Shown: piece after piece, positions 44,077 through 52,669 of the stretch | Layout of the letters: every line of letters begins with the position of its first letter | How positions within the stretch are numbered: position 1 is the stretch's first letter | Assembly: GCF_028622115.1 (NCBI RefSeq) | Contig: NZ_CP097263.1 | Span: 3,286,001 to 3,350,000, forward strand | Source: Kutzneria chonburiensis | GTDB lineage: Bacteria > Actinomycetota > Actinomycetes > Mycobacteriales > Pseudonocardiaceae | Reading direction: 5' to 3' | Length of the DNA stretch: 64,000 nt | Notes under the pieces: model-generated | The model's database searches: none | Told to the model about the DNA's origin: nothing | What the model saw: the letters and a program-made list of their open reading frames with translations, nothing else | Program-made: the position numbers and the translations under genes

Positions 44077-45908
44077 CGCTTCTCCCCACTGCTCTCGACC
44101 AAGGCCCGGGTGTCGACTTTTCCGTTGGCCGTCAACGGGAATCCGTCGACCAGCACGATCTCGGCCGGCACCATGTGCGCGGGCAGCTCGGCGGCCAGGT
44201 CGGCCCGCAGCCGCTCCGGCGCCGACACACTGCCCCGCACGAACGCCGTCAGCCGCGGCGGCCGGCGCGGTTGCTCGACCGCGATCACCACCGCGTCCTC
44301 GACCTCGGGCCGCCGCCGCAACGTCTCCTGGATCTCGCCCAGCTCCACCCGATAGCCGCGGATCTTCACCTGCCCGTCGCCGCGCCCGAGGAACTCCAGG
44401 TCCCCGGTCGGCTGCCAGCGCGCCCGGTCGCCGGTCCGGTACAGGCGCGCGCCGGGCGGCCCGTACGGATCCGGCACGAACCTGGTCGCGGTCAGGGCCG
44501 GATCGCCCAGGTAGCCACGGGACACGCCGAGGCCGCCGATGTGCACCTCGCCCGGCACGCCGACCGGGGCCGGCTCCAGGTCCTCGGTCAGCACGTACAT
44601 GCTGGTGTTGGGAATGGCCTGGCCCAACGGGATCAGGCCGTCGCCGCGATCATCGGTGATCACCTGGCCGGAGTTGCCGACGGTGATCTCGGTCGGCCCG
44701 TACTCGGTGGCCACCGGCGTGCCGGCCAGCTCGGTCCAGCGCCGGGCCAGCTCGGTCGGGAACGCGTCACCGGCGGCGATCACCAGGCCGGCCACGCCGC
44801 GGGCCTCGTCGGCACCGAGATCGAGGGTGAGCAGGTTGAGGTGGCCCGGGGTCATCTTGAGGAAGCTGTACGGTGCGCCGGCGACGAGCAGCGCGCCGAG
44901 ATCGGCCGTGTCGAGTGGATCCGGCAGCAGGTCGACGGTCTGGCCGACCAGCAGCGGCGTCAGCAGGCTCGGGATGCCGAGATCGAAGGTGATCGACGTG
45001 AAGAACGCCGACCCGCCGGTGCCGCGCGCCGCGTACTCGTCGACCGTCCACAGTAGATAGTTGACGAGATTGCCGTGTTCGACCATCACGCCCTTGGGCG
45101 TGCCGGTCGAGCCGGACGTGTAGATCACGTACGCGAGTTGTCGCGCCCCAACGGAAACATCGATCGGCCCGTCAGCCATCGGCTGTTCTTCGTCCAGGAG
45201 CAGCAGTTTCGCGCTGCCCACCACGCCGAGGTGCTCGCTTCTCGTCACCACCAGCGCCGCGTCGGCCGCCTCGATCATGCGGTGCAATCGTTGCGGGGGA
45301 AGCTCCGGATCCAGCGGCAGGTAGGCCCCGCCGGCCTTCCAGATGCCCAGGATCACCGGCAGCAGGTCGGCCGACCGCCGCAGGCACACCCCGACCGGCG
45401 ACTCCGTGGTCACGCCCAATCCGTTGAGCCGCCAAGCAAACTGGTTCGAGCGGTGATCCAGCTCCCGATAGCTGATCGACTCACCGTCCACCCGCACGGC
45501 AATGGCGTCCGGCGTCCGCGCCACCTGCGCCTGGAACAGGTCGATCACCGTCTCCGGCCCGCGCTCGGCACTCGGCCCCACGCTCCAGCGGCTGAGCACG
45601 GATTCCCGTTCAGCAGCGGGCAAGTAGTCACCATCAGCCAGCGCCGCCCGGTACAGCTCGGCCAGCCTGGCCGCGCCAAACCCATGCAGCGTAAGCACTC
45701 CGTTGCGCGCGGCAACACAGAGCGCGTATCGCTCGTCGATCGACCCGGTGGTGAACAAGGCCTGCTCTCCGGCCGAATCATCGGTCACCACACTCAGCAC
45801 CCGGTGGTGGGCCGCCAGCACGTCCTGCGACTCGTCGTAGGGCACCTCGACGGTCTCGACCTCGGCCGACCGCCACGCCGTCGGCAGCCGGAAATTCGTC
45901 ACGCTCAC
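44073..45908 (-). CDS. Free-standing NRPS adenylation domain, Asn-like code
   Basis: 611 residues from a GTG start (GTGA overlap). About 110 N-terminal residues are a shrunken C-domain tail ([28 protein letters not shown]). The A domain then runs from [16 protein letters not shown] to [11 protein letters not shown] with all core motifs ([13 protein letters not shown]-type, [27 protein letters not shown]). The hand-read code D-L-P-K-I-A-E-V-G-K resembles the Asn code DLTKLGEVGK. No carrier follows, so the aminoacyl adenylate must be passed to a carrier in trans, probably that of the T-TE protein or a neighbouring NRPS. The asparagine oxygenase-like gene nearby supports an Asn or hydroxy-Asn building block. 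Confidence 0.92.
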   Translation of the reverse strand: MSVTNFRLPTAWRSAEVETVEVPYDESQDVLAAHHRVLSVVTDDSAGEQALFTTGSIDERYALCVAARNGVLTLHGFGAARLAELYRAALADGDYLPAAERESVLSRWSVGPSAERGPETVIDLFQAQVARTPDAIAVRVDGESISYRELDHRSNQFAWRLNGLGVTTESPVGVCLRRSADLLPVILGIWKAGGAYLPLDPELPPQRLHRMIEAADAALVVTRSEHLGVVGSAKLLLLDEEQPMADGPIDVSVGARQLAYVIYTSGSTGTPKGVMVEHGNLVNYLLWTVDEYAARGTGGSAFFTSITFDLGIPSLLTPLLVGQTVDLLPDPLDTADLGALLVAGAPYSFLKMTPGHLNLLTLDLGADEARGVAGLVIAAGDAFPTELARRWTELAGTPVATEYGPTEITVGNSGQVITDDRGDGLIPLGQAIPNTSMYVLTEDLEPAPVGVPGEVHIGGLGVSRGYLGDPALTATRFVPDPYGPPGARLYRTGDRARWQPTGDLEFLGRGDGQVKIRGYRVELGEIQETLRRRPEVEDAVVIAVEQPRRPPRLTAFVRGSVSAPERLRADLAAELPAHMVPAEIVLVDGFPLTANGKVDTRALVESSGEKR

Positions 45909-46636
45909 GCTTCGCCTCCCACCAGCTGCCCGATCACCGCGCCGGCCTCGGCGAGCACATAGTGGCCCGCGTCCAGCAGCCGCAGCTCGAACCCGGCCGT
46001 CGTCTCGGCTTCCCAGGCGGACATGGCTTCTTGGCTGACGAACTCGTCGCGCCGACCGCCGATCACCGTGATCGGCACGTCCAGCGCCGGCCCCGGCGAG
46101 TACGCCAGCCGTTCGATCACTCGGTAGTCGGCACGCAGGATCCGCTCGAACATGTCCATCAGCTCGGGATCGGCCAGCACTTCTTCGGCCATGCCGCCGT
46201 ACTTGACCACTCGCCGCAGCAGTTCGCCTCGCGGCAGCAGGTGCAATGGGTCGTCGATCTGGCGCACCGTGGGGCCTTCGGCCGACGACAGCACGACCCG
46301 CTCCGGCAGGGCCGCGCCGCGATCACGCAGCCGCCGCACGAACTCGTACGCCAGCACACTGCCCGAGCAGTGCCCCACCACGAAGAACGGCACGTCCAGC
46401 AACGGCGCGACAATGGGCTCCAACTGGTCGAGCAGTTCCCGGCCGTCCTCGACCAGCGGCTCACGCAGCCGGTTCTCCCGCCCCGGCGGCCGCACCGCGC
46501 ACAGTTCGACGTCTTCGGGCAGGTGGTCGAGCCACGAGTTGAAGGCCGCCGCGCCCGCGCCGACGTGCGGGAAGCAGATCAGGCGCAGCCTCGGCGACGC
46601 CGCCCGGCGCGGCCGGGCTATCCACCGGTTGTTCAT
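45905..46636 (-). CDS. Type II thioesterase
   Basis: 243 residues from ATG 46636 (ATGA overlap). The sequence begins RLRLICFPHVGAGAAAFNSWLDHLPEDVELCAVRPPGRENRLREPL, has the nucleophile elbow GHCSGSVLAYE, and closes with DAGHYVLAE carrying the His. Stand-alone type II thioesterases of NRPS clusters free wrongly loaded carriers. It may also be the enzyme that releases the peptide, since the thioesterase of the T-TE protein lacks its Ser. Confidence 0.94.
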   Translation of the reverse strand: MNNRWIARPRRAASPRLRLICFPHVGAGAAAFNSWLDHLPEDVELCAVRPPGRENRLREPLVEDGRELLDQLEPIVAPLLDVPFFVVGHCSGSVLAYEFVRRLRDRGAALPERVVLSSAEGPTVRQIDDPLHLLPRGELLRRVVKYGGMAEEVLADPELMDMFERILRADYRVIERLAYSPGPALDVPITVIGGRRDEFVSQEAMSAWEAETTAGFELRLLDAGHYVLAEAGAVIGQLVGGEA

Positions 46637-47628
46637 GCTGCCAACGCCTTTCTCATGGCCCGCGCCACCATCGGGTCGCCGATGACGGCGTGCGGGGATT
46701 CGAGTCCGTAGTCGACGCGGAGGATCTCCAGCTCCTTCGCGCCGGCGCGCAGTGCCTGCTCGGTCGGGCCATCCGCGTCCATGACGTCGTCGAACAGCAA
46801 CGTCGGGACGTTCAGCTCGTGGTATCGGTAGCTGCGCGCCGCCGTCTCCAGCTGAGCCCAAACCCGTTGTCGCGCCGGCAGATCCGCCGGCCGCACGGTG
46901 TCGTCATACCAACCGGCGGCGCGCATCTCGGCGTGGATCTGCTCGACGCTCTCACCACCGCCAAGCCCGAACCGTGCCGCGATCGCCGCGATCCGCTCGT
47001 GCAGCAACCGATCCGTATCGGCCACCGGACCGCCGGCCGGCTTCACCAACGCCAGCAACGCCACGTCCTTCAATCGACACGCCATCTCGTACGCCACCAC
47101 CGCGCCCTGGCCGAAACCCGCCAGCCGATACGGCCCCGCTGCCTGTTCCCGCCGCACGGCCGTCACGAACTGCTCTGCCATGTTCCCGGCCAGCAAACGA
47201 AAAGCTCTTACCGGCCGCTCACTCCCCCAGCCCGCGATCGCCGCCCGTTCGGCCTCGACATGACTGTCCGAGTGCACGACATACAACGCATCGCCCACCC
47301 CGTCAGCGACGGCCTCGATCCGCGGCTCCACGGCTCCGGCCGGCGAATCCGCAAGCAGCGCCGGCACTTCGACCACCGAGGACGCACCCACCGTCAGGCT
47401 CTCGGCAAGCCGAGCCGGGCTCGGATTCCTCAACGCGACGGAACTCCGCAGCGGCAGCCCGTAACCTCGGGCCGCCACCACCACGTCGATCATCGCCAGC
47501 GAATCGCCGCCCAGGTCGAAGAAATCGTCGTAGGGCGAGACCTCGCGACCGAAGTAGCCGCTCCAGATCTCGCAGATCAGGTGTTGCACCGCGTGGCAGG
47601 ACAGCCGTACGGAGTCCAGTTCGGTCAT
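46633..47628 (-). CDS. Carrier-thioesterase didomain with missing nucleophile Ser
   Basis: 331 residues from the ATG at 47628. Residues about 8-75 are a carrier with Ser43 in FFDLGGDSLAMIDVV. Residues about 100-331 are a thioesterase fold, but the elbow is AGFGQGAVVAY (residues 170-180) where family members have GxSxG; the Ser position is Gly173. A His remains in the SPHAVIGD segment. As first gene of operon A it could be a docking carrier for the free A domain, with a thioesterase-like domain used for binding, not hydrolysis. Confidence 0.9.
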   Translation of the reverse strand: MTELDSVRLSCHAVQHLICEIWSGYFGREVSPYDDFFDLGGDSLAMIDVVVAARGYGLPLRSSVALRNPSPARLAESLTVGASSVVEVPALLADSPAGAVEPRIEAVADGVGDALYVVHSDSHVEAERAAIAGWGSERPVRAFRLLAGNMAEQFVTAVRREQAAGPYRLAGFGQGAVVAYEMACRLKDVALLALVKPAGGPVADTDRLLHERIAAIAARFGLGGGESVEQIHAEMRAAGWYDDTVRPADLPARQRVWAQLETAARSYRYHELNVPTLLFDDVMDADGPTEQALRAGAKELEILRVDYGLESPHAVIGDPMVARAMRKALAA

Positions 47629-47802
47629 CCCGCAACCCTTTCCTCGGCGCTGTCCTCCCCGAATCCTGCTGTGGCACGGGGTTTCCAGCCAGGCATCCGC
47701 ACCGGCAAGTGGTCGGGACCAAGTTGCCGGTCCACTGCCTGGAGACCGTGCGGGCGGGCCAGCGACAGTCAACGCATTTCCCGGCGAGAATGGAGACCTG
47801 CG
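47629..47802. promoter_or_regulatory. Divergent promoter region of operon A and the oxygenase gene
   Basis: This 174-bp gap separates the start of operon A from the oxygenase gene on the other strand and should hold both promoters. A GGAG ribosome site (47792-47795) serves the oxygenase TTG start. I see no convincing -35/-10 pair or palindrome. Confidence 0.45.
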
Positions 47803-48786
47803 TTGACGACTGCGCTCACCGATCGTCCCGGTGAAACCTTCGGCCTGGCGCTCAGCGACCACGAGCGTTCGGCCTTGCACACCTTGGCCGAGCGACTCAC
47901 CCACACCCCGCCGGCCCTGGTCGACGACGCCGGCTGGGTCGACCTCGCCCGTACCGCCAGCTGCCAGCTCCCGTCTCGGCTCAGCGAGGCCATCCGCGCC
48001 TTCCGCCACGATCCCGGCATCGACGGGACCTTGACGATCAGCAATCTCCCCATCGCCGCCGACCGCCTGCCGCCGACACCCACCGTCAAGGACTCCGTCG
48101 AGCGCGCCGCCACCATCGCCGCCGCCACCGCCATGCTGTTGGGCCAGCAGCTCGGCGAGGTCATCGCCTACCGTGACGAGAAGCACGGCGCGTTGGTGCA
48201 GAACGTCATCCCCGTGCGGTCTTTGGCCACCACCCAGAGCAACGGCGGCTCCGTGCCGCTCGAGCTCCACACCGAGAACGCCTTCCACCCCCACCGCCCC
48301 GACTACGTCGGCCTCCTGTGCCTTCGCCCCGCCCACCAGGACCGCGTCGGCACCCAGGTCGCCGCCATCCGCCGCGCTCTGCCCCTGCTCGACGACGCCG
48401 ACGTCACCACCCTCCGCGAGCCTCGCTTCTCCACCGCCGCCCCGCCCTCTTTCCGTTCCGCCGACACCTCTTCCCCCAGCGCCGTCCTCCTCGGCGACCC
48501 CGAGGACCCCGACATCTGCGTCGACTTCTCCGCCACCACCGCCCTCGACGACAAGGCCGCCCAGGCCCTCTCCCGCCTCCGTGACGCCCTCGTCGAGGTC
48601 CGCACCGACCTCGTGCTCCGCCCCAGCGACATGGTCTTCGTCGACAACCGACTCGTCGTCCACGGCCGCGTCGCCTTCACCCCCCGTTACGACGGCCACG
48701 ACCGTTGGCTGCACCGCGTCTTCGTCCACCTCGACCCCCGCCGCAGCCGCCCGTCCCGCCCCGACAACGGCCCCGTGCTGACCTGA
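47803..48786 (+). CDS. Fe(II)/2-oxoglutarate oxygenase of the AsnO/VioC (CAS-like) type
   Basis: 327 residues from the TTG at 47803, preferred for the GGAG 7 bases upstream; the frame is open far upstream without similarity. The facial triad is visible: His156 and Glu158 in LELHTENAFHPHRPDY, and His287 in VFVDNRLVVHGRVAFTPRYDG, with Arg305 in WLHRVF for 2-oxoglutarate. Positions nearly equal those of AsnO (His155, Glu157, His287). The AsnO/VioC group beta-hydroxylates free Asn or Arg. Together with the Asn-like A domain this points to beta-hydroxyasparagine, though another substrate is possible. It is transcribed opposite operon A and ends at a 24-bp stem terminator. Confidence 0.9.
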   Translation: MTTALTDRPGETFGLALSDHERSALHTLAERLTHTPPALVDDAGWVDLARTASCQLPSRLSEAIRAFRHDPGIDGTLTISNLPIAADRLPPTPTVKDSVERAATIAAATAMLLGQQLGEVIAYRDEKHGALVQNVIPVRSLATTQSNGGSVPLELHTENAFHPHRPDYVGLLCLRPAHQDRVGTQVAAIRRALPLLDDADVTTLREPRFSTAAPPSFRSADTSSPSAVLLGDPEDPDICVDFSATTALDDKAAQALSRLRDALVEVRTDLVLRPSDMVFVDNRLVVHGRVAFTPRYDGHDRWLHRVFVHLDPRRSRPSRPDNGPVLT

Positions 48787-48793
48787 CCCCAAT

Positions 48794-48846
48794 GCAGGGA
48801 AGGACGCCTTACCTGCATTGGATGCAGGTAAGGCGTCCTTCCCTGC
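48794..48846. terminator. Bidirectional terminator with 24-bp perfect stem
   Basis: 48794-48817 is perfectly complementary to 48823-48846, with loop TTGGA, between the convergent oxygenase and monooxygenase genes. The core GGAAGGACGCCTTACC is of a type often seen between genes in Pseudonocardiales. Confidence 0.8.
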
Positions 48847-48856
48847 GTGACCGGGG

Positions 48857-49909
48857 TCACGCGTGGGCGATGCGCGAGCGGAGGTCGCCGAGGTGGTGGA
48901 GGTTGCGGAGCACGGTGTCCTGCTCGACGCCGAAGTCGATGAGGCAGGCGATCTCGTCGACGCCGATGGACCGCAAGCGGCGGACCACCTCGACGCCGTC
49001 GTCGACGGTGCCGAAGAGGCCGGCGTCGTTGAAGTAGCGGTCGAAGGACAGCCGGACCATGAACTCCTTGTCCCGGGCGGGCAGACGGCTGAGGTCGAAG
49101 TCGCCGGGGGCGGCGCCGACGGTGTCACGGGCGATGAGGTCGATGGAGCTGCGCAGGTAGTTGCTGAAAGGCTCGCGAACGGTGTCGCGGACCTGGTCGC
49201 GGTCGGTGCCGATCATGGTGTGGAGCATGACGGCGACGTGTCCGCGGGCGTCGGGGCCGCGGGTGGCGGCGAGCTCGGAACGGTAGAGGGCGATGTTGGA
49301 CGCCAAGGCGTCGTGGCTCTGGCCGAGCTGGTGGGTGAGCATGCCGGCGCCCATCCGCCCGGCGGTGCGGAAGGTGTCGGGCGAGCCGGCGGCGGTGATC
49401 CAGATAGGCAGCTCGGGCTGGACGGGCGGCGGATAGAGGCGCACGGCGGTGTGCCCGCCCTCGGCGTCGGGGAACTTGACCTCGTCGCCACGCCACAACT
49501 GCCGAACGGTCTCGACCGAATCGAACATGATCTGCTTGCGGTCGGCATGGTTCTCGGGCCGCACCACGAAGTCGACCTTGTGCCAACCGGAGGCGAAGGA
49601 CACGCCGACGCGCCCGTTGGACAGGTTGTCGACGACGGACCACTCCTCGGCGATACGGGCCGGATGGTGCAACGGCGCGACGACGCTGCCGGCCCGGATG
49701 CCGACGCGCTCGGTCACGGCGGCCAACGCGGCGCCGATCACGGCGGCGTTGGGGTACTGCCCGCCGAAGGAGTGGAAATGCCGCTCGGGCGTCCACACCG
49801 CCGAGAAGCCGTTGGCGTCGGCGAAACGGGCGCTGGCCAGCAGCAGGTCGTAACAGCCTGCCGTGGCGGCGGTGTCGGCGAAGAAGAACAGACTGAGATC
49901 CATGGTCAT
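48857..49909 (-). CDS. Luciferase-family (MupA/Atu3640-type) FMNH2-dependent monooxygenase
   Basis: 350 residues from ATG 49909, which overlaps the corrected stop of the preceding dehydrogenase gene (ATGA). It opens with MDLSLFFFADTA and shows the family run DANGFSAVWTPERHFHSFGGQYPNAAV, RAGSVVAPLHHPARIAEEWSVVDNLSNGRVGVSFASGWHKVDFV, and LPIWITAAGSPDTF. This subfamily hydroxylates carrier-bound or amino-compound substrates in NRPS/PKS clusters. Last gene of operon B. Its reductant supplier would be the flavin reductase at 36131. BtrO of butirosin, which hydroxylates gamma-glutamyl-GABA-ACP, is the functional analogue I propose. Confidence 0.93.
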   Translation of the reverse strand: MTMDLSLFFFADTAATAGCYDLLLASARFADANGFSAVWTPERHFHSFGGQYPNAAVIGAALAAVTERVGIRAGSVVAPLHHPARIAEEWSVVDNLSNGRVGVSFASGWHKVDFVVRPENHADRKQIMFDSVETVRQLWRGDEVKFPDAEGGHTAVRLYPPPVQPELPIWITAAGSPDTFRTAGRMGAGMLTHQLGQSHDALASNIALYRSELAATRGPDARGHVAVMLHTMIGTDRDQVRDTVREPFSNYLRSSIDLIARDTVGAAPGDFDLSRLPARDKEFMVRLSFDRYFNDAGLFGTVDDGVEVVRRLRSIGVDEIACLIDFGVEQDTVLRNLHHLGDLRSRIAHA

Positions 49910-51053
49910 CCTTTGGAGTTCGGGCGTCGGCCCTTCAGGTAAGCCTTGGCGACGTGCTGGCGCTGGATGTCGGTGGTGCCCTCCATGAACTCGAAGGAGC
50001 AGACGTCACGGGTCCACTTCTCCAGCAGCGGATGCGCCACGATCGCCTCGGGGGTAGCGATCGCACCGCCCAACGGCTGACCTCGTGCCCCAACGCGGCG
50101 GCGGCCGACTTGGCCACGCTCGACGGCCCGGCGGCATTGCGGTCCCGGTCGACCGAGGCGGCGGCGGTGTACACGAGCTGCCGGCACGCCTCCAGGCGAG
50201 CGGCAAGATCGTCGGCACCGGGGACGAGGGGCCGCTCGGCCCGTACGAGATCGACCAGCGCCAGACCGGTGCCGACGGCCAAGGCGGCGACGTGGGCCCG
50301 CATCGTGTTGAACACGCGAACAGCGCCCCACAACCCGCGACGGGTAGCGGGCAGGTGCCCGCCGAGCAGCATCTCCGTCGGTACCGGGACGTCCTGCATA
50401 CGCATCTCGCCCAGGCACGCGCCGCGCAGCCCGACCATGTCCAGCGGCGTCGTCACGAACCCGGGCGCGCCGGCCTCGACAATGGCCGCACGGATGGACA
50501 GCGGACCGCTGCCGGTACGGGCGAACACGACACCGATCGCGCCGCGTGATCCGTTGCCGATGTACTTCTTGGTGCCGGTCAGCCGGTACAGGTCGGGACT
50601 TTCCTGCCGCAGCGCGGTTTCCAGCCCGGCGGCGTCGTTGCCCCGGTCCGGCTCGGTCATGCCGAAGAACGACCAGGTGGCGCCGTCGGCCAACGCGCCG
50701 TAGAAGTGCTCCTGCTGCGCGGCGTTGCCCAACTGGTCGACGAGCACGCCGGCCAGACTCGACCCCGGCGCGGCGAGCACCATGCCGGGATCGCCGTACG
50801 CGAACTCCAGCGACCACACGATGCCTTGCAGGCAGGTTCCCGGCGAGAATTCGTGCCGGCCGATGCGCGGCGGGCCGTCGGTCAACCGCAGCGGGATCAT
50901 GAACTCGCGGATCAGCCTGAACGCCGCCACATCGAGATGGGGCTTCATGTCGTACGGGTCGGCGTCCACCGCGAGGGCGTGTTCTCGCAGCTCAGCGGCC
51001 ATATCGGCGCTGGCCCCGCGCAGCGCGCGGAACTTGTCGTCGAGCTCGAACAC
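49906..51053 (-). CDS. Acyl-CoA dehydrogenase-like protein with apparent frameshift
   Basis: Starts at GTG 51053. About 335 residues follow the ACAD pattern (WSFFGMTEPDRGNDAAGLETAL, LTGTKKYIGNGSRGAIGVVFAR, MRAHVAALAVGTGLALVDLVRAERPL), then the frame turns to Arg/Ser-rich nonsense after SRWAVRSLPP. The other frame supplies EAIVAHPLLEKWTRDVCSFEFMEGTTDIQRQHVAKAY and a stop at 49906 that overlaps the next start by ATGA. One added base in the run of five G at 50050-50054 restores a 382-residue protein. So this is either an inactivated gene, a slippage site, or a sequencing error. It would oxidise an ACP-bound acyl or aminoacyl chain together with the half-size partner upstream. Confidence 0.85.
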
Positions 51054-51056
51054 CGG

Positions 51057-51599
51057 TCACCACCCGCCTTCCGCGTCGCGGGCGATCCAGACGTCCGCGA
51101 CCAGCGTGGACACGTACAGGCTGCGCACCGGGTGGTCGGCGATGTAGCCCTCGGCCCCGAAGAACTTGGTGACCGTCCAGCCGGCCTCGGTCAGCCACTC
51201 GTGCCGGGCCGCGGCCGGGGCGTCGTCGGCCAGTGACGACGCCAGTTCGGCACCGGTGATCACGTCGGCCAGGGCGCCGATGACCAGCTGCTGCTCGATC
51301 AGCGGCACGCCGGCGAAACTGCGACCGGACAACCGCATCACGGCCAGTTCCAGCATCTGTCGCAGCACAGCCAGCCGGACCTCGGCCAATGCGGCGGCCC
51401 GCCGGCCGGTGAGCCCGGGGCCGTCGGCGCCGGGAATCCGTACCAGCGCCAAACCCTCCCGCGCGGCCAGGTTGTTGGGTACGACCTCAGCGTCGTCGGG
51501 CACCTCGGAGACCGGCACCACGGCGACGCCCCGAGGGGCGAAAGCCGCGATGTCCAACCCGGCAAGCACATCGGCCAGACCGGGAGCCAATACGGTCAT
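51057..51599 (-). CDS. Half-size acyl-CoA dehydrogenase-like protein
   Basis: 180 residues from ATG 51599 (ATGA overlap). It has a divergent N-terminal stretch of about 70 residues and a helical region LAEVRLAVLRQMLELAVMRLSGRSFAGVPLIEQQLVIGALADVITGAELASSL that matches only the C-terminal four-helix domain of acyl-CoA dehydrogenases. FAD-binding strands are missing. It precedes the full-length relative by 3 bp, which suggests the two form a hetero-oligomer, as seen in some split ACADs. A stand-alone activity is doubtful. Confidence 0.75.
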   Translation of the reverse strand: MTVLAPGLADVLAGLDIAAFAPRGVAVVPVSEVPDDAEVVPNNLAAREGLALVRIPGADGPGLTGRRAAALAEVRLAVLRQMLELAVMRLSGRSFAGVPLIEQQLVIGALADVITGAELASSLADDAPAAARHEWLTEAGWTVTKFFGAEGYIADHPVRSLYVSTLVADVWIARDAEGGW

Positions 51600-52387
51600 A
51601 ACAGCGCCCCCGGTCTCACTCCGGCCTGGAACAGGCGGCCGGCATGCGGGTCGTAGTCGGCGACGACCACTGGCGAATCGGTCGGCCAGTGCTCGGCGGC
51701 CGCCGCCCACGCGCTCGTGCACAGCTGCCGCGATGGTCCGGCGACGATCCCGTGCCGCGTCAGGAACTCGTCACCGAGCCTGACGGCGAGCATGTGACCG
51801 GCCACCACGCGAGCGCAGGGATTCTGTTGCAGCACAAGGGTTACAGCATCGACCACGTCGACAACCGGCTGCTCGGACACGAAGTCCAACACGACTCCGT
51901 CGTCGATGCCCGTGCACAACAACACCGCGCTGTCACGGACGTCGTTGTCATCCGTGTCCGGATCCCGATACGGAATCGTCGACTGGTCGAACACGAACAC
52001 CGCCCCATCCCTCAGCTCGCCCGCCACCTGCATCGACCGCAGGATCCGCAATGCCGTGAACGGCGCCCCGACGCCCTGACCGGCAACCGAGAACACGGTC
52101 GGGCTGCCGTCGCAGTGCTCGGTCAGAAAACACCCGGCGACCTCGACCACCTTGAGATCGGGCAGGTGGTAGGCCAGCACCGCGGCGTCCAGCGGCGGCA
52201 GATCCAAGCCCGCCACCAGTTCGGTGCTCATCTGGATGAACGAGTTGCCGCCGCCCCGCGCGTGCCGGTCCCAGTCGGGACGCACGCCGAACTCGGCCAG
52301 ATAGTCCGTCATGAACCGCGATTCCACAGTGGACGGAACATGCGCGCGGTCGGCGAAGGCCCGGACGGCCGGGCGGCGCAGCCACAT
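51596..52387 (-). CDS. Thiolase-fold (KASIII-like) protein without the active-site Cys
   Basis: 263 residues. The pattern DAAVLAYHLPDLKVVEVAGCFLTEH...TVFSVAGQGVGAPFTALRILRSMQVAGELRDGAVFVFDQST...VRDSAVLLCTG follows the N-terminal half of a ketoacyl synthase III, but the position of the nucleophilic Cys (as in AACSG) is Gly in AGQGVG. The C-terminal half is shortened. It lies between the ACP gene (3 bp) and a dehydrogenase-like gene. It may act as a partner or scaffold for the KASIII domain of the carbamoyltransferase fusion. The assignment is by pattern only. Confidence 0.55.
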   Translation of the reverse strand: MWLRRPAVRAFADRAHVPSTVESRFMTDYLAEFGVRPDWDRHARGGGNSFIQMSTELVAGLDLPPLDAAVLAYHLPDLKVVEVAGCFLTEHCDGSPTVFSVAGQGVGAPFTALRILRSMQVAGELRDGAVFVFDQSTIPYRDPDTDDNDVRDSAVLLCTGIDDGVVLDFVSEQPVVDVVDAVTLVLQQNPCARVVAGHMLAVRLGDEFLTRHGIVAGPSRQLCTSAWAAAAEHWPTDSPVVVADYDPHAGRLFQAGVRPGALL

Positions 52388-52390
52388 CGG

Positions 52391-52666
52391 TCAGCCCACC
52401 GGCTCCTGGGCGGCGGCGAGGCAGCTCGCCACGTACCCGGTCAGCGTGCCGAAGGTGTCGAACGCCTCCGCGGTCAGCTCGTCCGGGTCGATCAGCAGGC
52501 CGACCGAGTCCTCGAGGGACATCAGCAGGTCGATGACGCTGGTCGAGTCCAGGCCGAGGTCGCCGAACAACCGGGTGTCGTCGGTCAGCTCGGGCAGGTC
52601 CTTCTCCAGCACGTCGACCAGCGCCTGCTTGACCACGGCGCGCGTGTCGTCGTCGATGTCCGGCAT
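52391..52666 (-). CDS. Stand-alone acyl carrier protein
   Basis: 91 residues. Four-helix ACP with the phosphopantetheine Ser41 in LFGDLGLDSTSVIDLLMSLED. It sits 3 bp after the decarboxylase gene and 3 bp before the thiolase-like gene, within operon B. Together with the ATP-grasp ligase and decarboxylase it recalls BtrI of butirosin, onto which glutamate is loaded and decarboxylated to GABA. I infer it carries the omega-amino acid of this pathway. Confidence 0.95.
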   Translation of the reverse strand: MPDIDDDTRAVVKQALVDVLEKDLPELTDDTRLFGDLGLDSTSVIDLLMSLEDSVGLLIDPDELTAEAFDTFGTLTGYVASCLAAAQEPVG

Positions 52667-52669
52667 GGT

